DNA from: CAYMSF01 sp964392985
GTDB taxonomy: Bacteria > Verrucomicrobiota > Lentisphaeria > Victivallales > Victivallaceae
Assembly: GCA_964392985.1 (NCBI GenBank)
Contig: CAYMSF010000061.1
Coordinates: 1-20,924 of the forward strand
Direction: 5' to 3'
Length of the DNA: 20,924 nt
Part shown: positions 16,811-20,924 of the stretch, piece after piece
Layout: every line of letters starts with the position of its first letter
Numbering within the stretch: position 1 is the stretch's first letter
The notes under the pieces: generated by a model
The model's database searches: none
Told to the model about the DNA's origin: nothing
What the model saw: only the letters and a program-made list of their open reading frames with translations
Made by a program: the position numbers and the translations under genes

Positions 16811-17787
16811 TGCGTAGACGCAAAAATTCTATCGCCAATGACAGCTTAGAATTGTTGCTTGATACAATGTGCAACACCTTTGGTGGCGTAATGTTTATCG
16901 CTATCGCCCTGTGCGTCATTTCTGCCATGATGCCTGTCAATATAGCGGAACAACGTCTGCACTCAGAACAGAATCAAATAGAGCAAGTCAATAATGAGCT
17001 AAAATCTATCGAACAAGAAATAGCCGATTTGCGTCGCATTAACATCTCCAAACAGAAAATTATCAAAACACATAGCGATGTCAATACCGAAAAGCATGTT
17101 GAACGTCTTATGTTCATCAAAGATATCAATCGCCGCTTGGAGGGTGAAATTGAAGGACAACGTGACTTAATTAATAAAACCAACCAAGAGACAATCCAGA
17201 AGCAACAAAATACAGCTGAAATCAATATTAAAATGGTGCGCAATAAAAATGAATCATCAAGGAAAATAGATGCTATTAACCAACAAATTATTCAATCAAA
17301 AAAGAAACTTGAACAGGAACGTGAAAACGCCTCTGTGGCAGATGAACGAAAAATCAATTTTGCAAAACTTAGTAGCACCAGCAAGGCACCATTCGCCGTT
17401 TTACTTGCTGACGGAAAACTTTACCGTATCAATCGGTACGACGCCTCGCTTTGCATTGACGGTTCCATCTATGCGTCAGATGATGTTTCTTTTAGCAGAC
17501 TAACCTCAAATGAGTCTATCTTTTCTTTTGTCGCAGTTCCGGGACGTGGAACTGACATTAACCCGGATAAAGACAAAAATGTGGCTCTTTCTCAAATCTT
17601 TAACAAAATCAACAACCGGGATAATTTCATTTTTATTTTCGTCTGCAAAAAATCTTTTGCCAAATTAATGCCACTAATAAAATACTTACGCCATAGCGGC
17701 TTCTCTTTTGATTGGCAAATTAGTGAACATGACAATAGATGCGATATCGTATTTGTCAGAAATGCCTCACACAAGTCGCTCGACTGA
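16810..17787 (+). CDS. ExbD/TolR-like motor subunit, second of a pair
   Basis: 325 residues; its ATG overlaps the stop of the previous gene by one base (TAATG), indicating translational coupling. The basic N-terminus MRRRK is followed by SLELLLDTMCNTFGGVM, with D18 at the position of the ion-carrying aspartate, and one membrane segment (about 20-42). A coiled coil runs from about 48 to 180. The C-terminal domain (about 190-320) ends in FIFIFVCKKSFAKLMPLIKYLRHSGF in pieces that line up with the end of the preceding protein, so the two are paralogues. In the known motors two copies of one B protein form a dimer; here two different proteins could form an asymmetric one. No peptidoglycan-binding domain is visible. 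Confidence 0.75.
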   Translation: MRRRKNSIANDSLELLLDTMCNTFGGVMFIAIALCVISAMMPVNIAEQRLHSEQNQIEQVNNELKSIEQEIADLRRINISKQKIIKTHSDVNTEKHVERLMFIKDINRRLEGEIEGQRDLINKTNQETIQKQQNTAEINIKMVRNKNESSRKIDAINQQIIQSKKKLEQERENASVADERKINFAKLSSTSKAPFAVLLADGKLYRINRYDASLCIDGSIYASDDVSFSRLTSNESIFSFVAVPGRGTDINPDKDKNVALSQIFNKINNRDNFIFIFVCKKSFAKLMPLIKYLRHSGFSFDWQISEHDNRCDIVFVRNASHKSLD

Positions 17788-17792
17788 TAATC

Positions 17793-17810
17793 GCGTTATG
17801 CAGGTAACGC
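17793..17810 (+). other. short inverted repeat after the motor genes
   Basis: GCGTTA and TAACGC, separated by six bases, can form a small hairpin six bases after the stop at 17787. No T run follows, so it is a poor intrinsic terminator; it may stabilise the 3' end or mean nothing. Confidence 0.3.
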
Positions 17811-17875
17811 ATTGGTATATGTTTACTGGCGAAAATGGCATATTTTGATGTCATTGGTATTAAAAGTTTGCCAAC

Positions 17876-17942
17876 CAGGTTTCTGTCCTTTAAAAAAGCG
17901 ATACAGGAATTACATTAATAGCAATTGGGACTAAGAAACCTG
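17876..17942 (+). promoter_or_regulatory. long inverted repeat in the 5' region of the last block gene
   Basis: CAGGTTTCTGTCC (17876-17888) pairs with GGAC and AGAAACCTG (17928-17931 and 17934-17942), leaving a two-base bulge: a 13-bp stem closing a loop of about 39 bases. It lies in the 205-bp gap before 17993, the widest within the block. It could be a leader RNA structure or an operator. I do not recognise a riboswitch class. Confidence 0.4.
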
Positions 17943-17992
17943 TCCCACAGAGTTTTTATGCTAAGAATCATAACGTTTGGAAAATAGTCAAA

Positions 17993-18712
17993 ATGGCAAA
18001 TCGTGCTGCTCCAATTACTGCAATTATTGTTATCTTTATTTTGTTGCTGGTTTTTTTGTTATCTCCTTTCGAAGAACAAAAGCAGCAGCATAACGTCAAA
18101 AATAATGACAAGCAGCAGCAAAAAAAACAGACAAATGACACCGGGAACAATCCACAAAGCTCCGAGCCAACGCAACCAGTAGCACCACAAGTACAAGTTC
18201 CGTCTAGTAAAAAAGTTGAAGCTAAAGAAAAACCAACAACTCCACCAATTCCCAAAACTTCAGATCCAAGTACCAGCACCGACCACAAAGTTACCACGCT
18301 ACCGTCACCAACCCAGGCCGAAAATAGCAAAACCAACAGGACTAGTACCGGCTCAAGTGTCGTCGCTGGCAACGCAATAAAAACAGCTAGATCTAGTAGC
18401 GTTGACAACAATACGGTAATTCGTGCGCCACTGACACCAGAAGATGTTAAAATTTGGGAGTGTGCTAGAAAAGCCGTTGGCGGTATTGTGAAAAATAATG
18501 ATTCCATGATTTTTCCGCAGTGGGGAGGGCCAGGGCAAAGTATTAAGCGCATTTCAAGTTCTACAGAGTGTTATACCGTGAGCGGAGTGTTTTCCGCGAA
18601 ATCTGACGATGGCAAATATGTTAAGCTGATTTTTAAATGCGTAGTTGTTGCCGTCCCACCCTCCTTGTATAAGACATTATCGATTCCTAAGATTGATTAT
18701 GCGCCAGAATAA
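17993..18712 (+). CDS. bitopic protein with Pro/Thr/Gln-rich linker and small C-terminal domain
   Basis: 239 residues. A single hydrophobic segment (about 6-23) with a basic residue in front anchors the protein with its C-terminus outside the cytosol; there is no lipobox. Residues about 28-140 are low complexity, rich in Pro, Thr, Gln, Lys and Ser, and should be an extended tether. The compact domain at about 145-239 resembles, from memory, a small extracytoplasmic domain common at the C-terminus of bacterial membrane-anchored proteins ('SMIFPQWG' then 'YTVSGVFSAKSDDGKYVKL', ending in a cysteine-containing beta strand). It has no known activity. The 205-bp gap upstream means it may have its own promoter, but the strand, the membrane topology and the absence of a clear terminator before it favour membership of the same locus. 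Confidence 0.7.
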   Translation: MANRAAPITAIIVIFILLLVFLLSPFEEQKQQHNVKNNDKQQQKKQTNDTGNNPQSSEPTQPVAPQVQVPSSKKVEAKEKPTTPPIPKTSDPSTSTDHKVTTLPSPTQAENSKTNRTSTGSSVVAGNAIKTARSSSVDNNTVIRAPLTPEDVKIWECARKAVGGIVKNNDSMIFPQWGGPGQSIKRISSSTECYTVSGVFSAKSDDGKYVKLIFKCVVVAVPPSLYKTLSIPKIDYAPE

Positions 18713-18729
18713 AATGAGCAACATTTTAT
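18709..18729 (+). terminator. weak hairpin at the end of the gene block
   Basis: ATAAAATG and CATTTTAT form a perfect 8-bp inverted repeat around the loop AGCAA, overlapping the stop codon of 17993-18712. It is AT-rich and lacks a following T run, so it is at best a weak or factor-assisted terminator. Confidence 0.3.
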
Positions 18730-18788
18730 ACCGTAGCTCAAAATAGTCTGATTTATTATTATATAACCAGAGGCGAAGAATGAAAGCG

Positions 18789-18865
18789 TTGAAAATCCTT
18801 TGAAACGAAAGTTGGAACACCTGTAATAATTGAGGAAATATCTTGGTGTTCCGCGTGATTTTCAA
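18789..18865 (+). other. nested inverted repeats (possible structured RNA)
   Basis: An outer pair TTGAAAATC (18789-18797) and GATTTTCAA (18857-18865) encloses an inner pair GGAACACC (18814-18821) and GGTGTTCC (18845-18852). Both pairs are perfect and correctly nested, so one two-part stem-loop of about 77 bases can form. It ends three bases before the MITE-like element. It could be a small RNA, a terminator region or part of a larger repeat. Confidence 0.45.
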
Positions 18866-18868
18866 GGC

Positions 18869-18900
18869 TATACTCTATCAGGTTGAAAATTTAACATAGA
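18869..18900 (+). repeat. left terminal inverted repeat
   Basis: About 32 nt, paired with 19116-19147: the outer 20 nt are perfectly complementary and the inner 12 nt have two mismatches. Confidence 0.75.
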
Positions 18901-19115
18901 CGAGTCGGATTGTGGAATGGATTTTTTCGATCCGATTGATTGGCGATATGAATATCGCCTGAAGAAGGAACGGAAAAATACAACCGCAAGACATTCGTCG
19001 TCCCGCTTCAGCGGGATTGCGATCTTTCGAGTTTGGATTCGCACTCTTCGAGGTCTTCGATACCCCGGTATCGGCAGCCTCTCAGAATACGAACCAATTC
19101 TCAAAATCTTCGCAA

Positions 19116-19147
19116 TCTATTTTAAAATTTCAACCTGATAGAGTATA
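19116..19147 (-). repeat. right terminal inverted repeat
   Basis: Inverted copy of 18869-18900. Just outside it the sequence TGTATAGCC partly repeats the GGCTATA found at the outer left border, which could reflect the target sequence or extend the repeat with a gap. Confidence 0.75.
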
Positions 19148-19288
19148 TGTATAGCCCGGCGCCGGCAGAGAGTAAAAAATATAAATGTATTTTGCCCGCA
19201 ACATGAGTGTGAAGAAGAATACCGCAGAGTTACTTTCTGTAATTGATTGAATGTATTATGAGTCTTCAATAATCATAATTAGCAGTAA

Positions 19289-19322
19289 TAAACTACTAAA
19301 AAGAACTATATTTAGTAGTTTA
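19289..19322. promoter_or_regulatory. perfect 12-bp inverted repeat (possible operator)
   Basis: TAAACTACTAAA (19289-19300) and TTTAGTAGTTTA (19311-19322) are exact inverted copies around a 10-base spacer. The repeat ends 14 bases before a -35-like TTGACT at 19337. AT-rich arms with a one-turn spacing fit a site for a dimeric regulator better than a terminator hairpin. The regulator is unknown. Confidence 0.5.
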
Positions 19323-19336
19323 AATGATCTTATTTC

Positions 19337-19364
19337 TTGACTTCTTTGTTTTTGCCGCTATTAT
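19337..19364 (+). promoter_or_regulatory. sigma70-like promoter of the ATPase gene
   Basis: TTGACT (19337-19342), 16 bases, then TATTAT (19359-19364). Transcription would begin near 19371, leaving a short leader with the ribosome binding site GGAGGT at 19381-19386. The fit to consensus is good, but it is a sequence match only. Confidence 0.5.
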
Positions 19365-19390
19365 TATATCAAGCAACAATGGAGGTTAGG

Positions 19391-20695
19391 ATGATGAAAA
19401 ATATTTTGCTTGATCTGCTCGCTAACTTTTATGCCCGTGATTTGCCCGTAATTATAAAGCGCAATATTGGTTATCCCGAAGCGCAAGGAAGCGTAACCGT
19501 GATCACTGGAATGCGCCGAACCGGAAAAACCTGTCTGTGTTATCAAAAGATGCGGGAGTTACTTGATTCCGGTGTCAGCAAAGATCGTCTGCTATATATT
19601 AACTTTGAAGACGAACGCTTGTTCGGTTTTTCTCTGAAAGATTTTCAGGTCATTCTTGATGTTTATTATGAACGTTATCCTGATAACCGGACGCAGCTTT
19701 GCTACTTCTTCTTCGATGAAATTCAGAATATTTCGAATTGGGAAATGTTCATTCGCCGTCTTCTCGACAGCGAAAAGGTACAAATTACCATAACCGGTTC
19801 ATCATCAAAGATGTTGACGACGGAAATTGGCACCGCCATGCGGGGGCGTTCGCTCTCAACGGAGGTTTTCCCTTTTTCTTTTGAAGAGTTTATGGCTTAC
19901 CACAATATTTACAGTGCTGTTCCACGCCTGGGAGGAGATCAGATTCGTGCGAAGCTAAAAAATGCGCTCAACCGTTATTTCCTTGCCGGCGGCTTTCCGG
20001 AAGTTCAGCGTGATGACCCGGATTTTGCCATCGGCAGACTTCAAGACTATGTCAATGTTGTTATATTGCGCGATGTGCTTGAACGCCACCAGATTACTTG
20101 TTCTCAAGCATTAAAATACCTTGTGCAGGCAGTTTTTTCTGCGCCTGCACAGAAGTTCAGCATCACCAATCTGTGCAAATCGTTGAAGCAATTGCATGTT
20201 TCATACAGCCGTGAAGCCATACAAAATTATATTGATTATTTCTGTGAAGCCTATCTTTTCTATAAAGTTCCGCTGCTGACTGATTCCATGGCAAGACGCA
20301 GAGTCAATCCGGATAAACTTTACATCATAGACCACGGGATGATCCGTGCAATGGCGCTTAAAACATCAGCGGACAATGGCATGCTGCTTGAGAATATGGT
20401 CTTTCTGCATTTGCGCCGACAGGGTTACATTGTCAACTATGTGAATACAGAAAAAGAAAAGCATGAAATTGACTTTTACGCGAGACACCCCATCAACAGG
20501 AAACAGCTTTTAATCCAGTCCAGCCACCGGATAGACAATGAAAAAACTTTTCACCGCGAATGCCGTTCTCTTATTGAGACTGGAGATTACATGAAAGTAG
20601 ACGAACGGCTTATTGTGACCTGGGAAGATGAACAGGAACTAACTAATGGAATCAAAGTCGTTCCAGCATGGAAGTTCCTGCTTTCTCAAGAATAA
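19391..20695 (+). CDS. AAA_14/DUF4143 ATPase
   Basis: 434 residues from the ATG at 19391; GGAGGT at 19381-19386 serves this ATG or the next one at 19394, whereas the open TTG upstream at 19337 coincides with the promoter -35 and is not a start. Walker A GMRRTGKT is at 40-47 and Walker B ends in D109 E110 (FFFDEIQN). A sensor-like ITGSSSKML follows, then the C-terminal DUF4143 domain with LENMVFLHLRRQGY and a later HEIDFY that recalls a PD-(D/E)XK nuclease-like core. These proteins are common, often as isolated genes in multiple copies, in anaerobic bacteria and archaea; their function is not established, and a role in mobile elements or toxin-antitoxin systems has been suggested. It has its own promoter, lies beyond the MITE-like element, and probably is not part of the upstream system. 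Confidence 0.9.
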   Translation: MMKNILLDLLANFYARDLPVIIKRNIGYPEAQGSVTVITGMRRTGKTCLCYQKMRELLDSGVSKDRLLYINFEDERLFGFSLKDFQVILDVYYERYPDNRTQLCYFFFDEIQNISNWEMFIRRLLDSEKVQITITGSSSKMLTTEIGTAMRGRSLSTEVFPFSFEEFMAYHNIYSAVPRLGGDQIRAKLKNALNRYFLAGGFPEVQRDDPDFAIGRLQDYVNVVILRDVLERHQITCSQALKYLVQAVFSAPAQKFSITNLCKSLKQLHVSYSREAIQNYIDYFCEAYLFYKVPLLTDSMARRRVNPDKLYIIDHGMIRAMALKTSADNGMLLENMVFLHLRRQGYIVNYVNTEKEKHEIDFYARHPINRKQLLIQSSHRIDNEKTFHRECRSLIETGDYMKVDERLIVTWEDEQELTNGIKVVPAWKFLLSQE

Positions 20696-20775
20696 ACTGT
20701 TGAGGCAGGAGTCAAAATAACTGAATAATATAAATTCAAAGATTATTGATGAATATTGTTTGAGACGGGTTTCTC

Positions 20776-20922
20776 TCAATGCCAAACATCGTGCTGGTTC
20801 CAGCTTGTGCAATACGCCATAAGATCAATTAATAGCTCATTTTTTATGGCAAAGGGCTTATCCCGACGCGAAAATATCTTTATTTTATAGACTGGGCAAA
20901 TTCGCCGTTCCATTGCTTGCTC
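20776..20922 (-). CDS. possible 3' end of a minus-strand gene, cut by the window edge
   Basis: On the minus strand one frame is open from the window edge to a TGA at 20778-20776 (about 48 codons). It includes a potential internal ATG and segments such as KNELLIDLMAYCTSWNQHDVWH in pieces that look protein-like. I do not recognise a family. The frame is short enough to arise by chance. It would be convergent with the ATPase gene. Confidence 0.25.
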   Translation of the reverse strand, partial: EQAMERRICPVYKIKIFSRRDKPFAIKNELLIDLMAYCTSWNQHDVWH

Positions 20923-20924
20923 AG

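Larger units (their letters stand above)
18869..19147. mobile_element. MITE-like element with terminal inverted repeats
   Basis: The left end, TATACTCTATCAGGTTGAAA at 18869-18888, is exactly repeated in inverted orientation at 19128-19147. The similarity continues inward for 12 more bases with two mismatches, giving repeats of about 32 nt around a 279-bp element. The outermost TA on each side could be a TA target duplication as made by IS630/mariner-type transposases. Inside are palindromes: GGCGATAT-GA-ATATCGCC (18942-18959), CCCGC-TTCA-GCGGG (19002-19015) and CGATAC-CCCG-GTATCG (19058-19073). No transposase is encoded, so it would be non-autonomous. Assignment to a transposon family is inference; a structured RNA bounded by a long stem is the alternative. 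Confidence 0.6.
18713..19390. other. gene-free region rich in inverted repeats
   Basis: About 680 bases without a convincing gene. From left to right they hold a weak hairpin, a nested hairpin (18789-18865), a MITE-like element (18869-19147), a short CCGGCGCCGG palindrome (19156-19165), a perfect 12-bp inverted repeat (19289-19322) and a promoter-like site before the ATPase gene. The stretch 19166-19288 shows nothing I can name. A 73-codon open frame (18917-19138) lies inside the MITE-like element and across its palindromes; I do not think it is a gene. Confidence 0.7.

Noticed and set aside
15069..17787. Full Zorya (ZorAB) defence motor
   Set aside because: The channel protein lacks the long ZorA tail, the B proteins lack the OmpA-like peptidoglycan-binding domain, and no ZorC, ZorD or ZorE-like genes are present. 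Only the general motor family is shared.
17968..18552. 194-codon open frame opposite the small bitopic protein
   Set aside because: It is the mirror of the Pro/Thr/Gln-rich coding sequence, and the plus-strand gene has the membrane anchor and a coherent C-terminal domain.
18917..19138. Open frame of 73 codons on the plus strand
   Set aside because: It lies wholly inside the MITE-like element, runs across its palindromes and into the right terminal repeat, has no ribosome binding site and resembles no protein I know.
1..20924. CRISPR array, tRNA or rRNA genes
   Set aside because: I saw no regularly spaced direct repeats with unique spacers and no recognisable tRNA or rRNA sequence on either strand.

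Overview
The window carries a long block of same-strand genes (about 425-18712) that reads as one signalling and envelope locus. Downstream are a non-coding region rich in inverted repeats and a solitary AAA ATPase. The moderate to low GC, the abundance of GYF_2 and FHA domains, the zinc-ribbon eukaryotic-type kinase and the paired ExbD-like proteins suggest a bacterium of the PVC group (Lentisphaerota, Verrucomicrobiota or Planctomycetota; Lentisphaerota is my best guess). That placement is an inference from gene content; there is no rRNA or marker gene here.

Layout. Positions 1-157 may hold the start of a divergent minus-strand gene, and 158-424 is a probable regulatory gap. The main block then runs: (1) GYF_2, zinc-ribbon and TRAFAC-like GTPase protein (DO-GTPase type), 425-2092. 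(2) A GAP1-like protein (GTPase-associated protein 1 N-terminal domain) fused to one membrane segment and a TolA-like Ala/Lys/Glu helix, 2148-4739. (3) A large bitopic coiled-coil protein, 4803-7841. (4) An FHA, membrane segment and TPR-like repeat protein, 7892-9424. (5) An FHA-FHA-ABC half transporter resembling mycobacterial Rv1747, 9520-11838. (6) A zinc-ribbon Ser/Thr kinase with GYF_2 and several membrane segments, 11902-13803. (7) A GYF_2-PrsW intramembrane protease translationally coupled to the kinase, 13800-15008. (8-10) A MotA/TolQ/ExbB-type channel protein followed by two different ExbD-like proteins, 15069-17787. (11) A small bitopic protein with a Pro/Thr/Gln-rich linker, 17993-18712.

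Working model (inference). The kinase phosphorylates threonines read by three FHA domains, in genes 4 and 5. The GTPase and its GAP1 partner form a nucleotide-controlled cytosolic switch. Several bitopic proteins carry the signal through the inner membrane into the periplasm. The ExbB/ExbD-like trio could supply ion-motive force to the TolA-like arm, and PrsW could cut one of the bitopic components. DO-GTPase and GAP1 families have been proposed on comparative-genomic grounds to belong to prokaryotic conflict (immunity) systems. This combination with an ion-driven motor, an FHA/kinase circuit and an intramembrane protease is the candidate undescribed system in the window.

Positions 18713-19390 contain no convincing gene. 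They hold a nested hairpin, a roughly 280-bp MITE-like element with about 32-nt terminal inverted repeats and internal palindromes, a perfect 12-bp inverted repeat and a promoter-like site. The last gene (19391-20695) is an AAA_14/DUF4143 ATPase. The right edge may hold the 3' end of a minus-strand gene.
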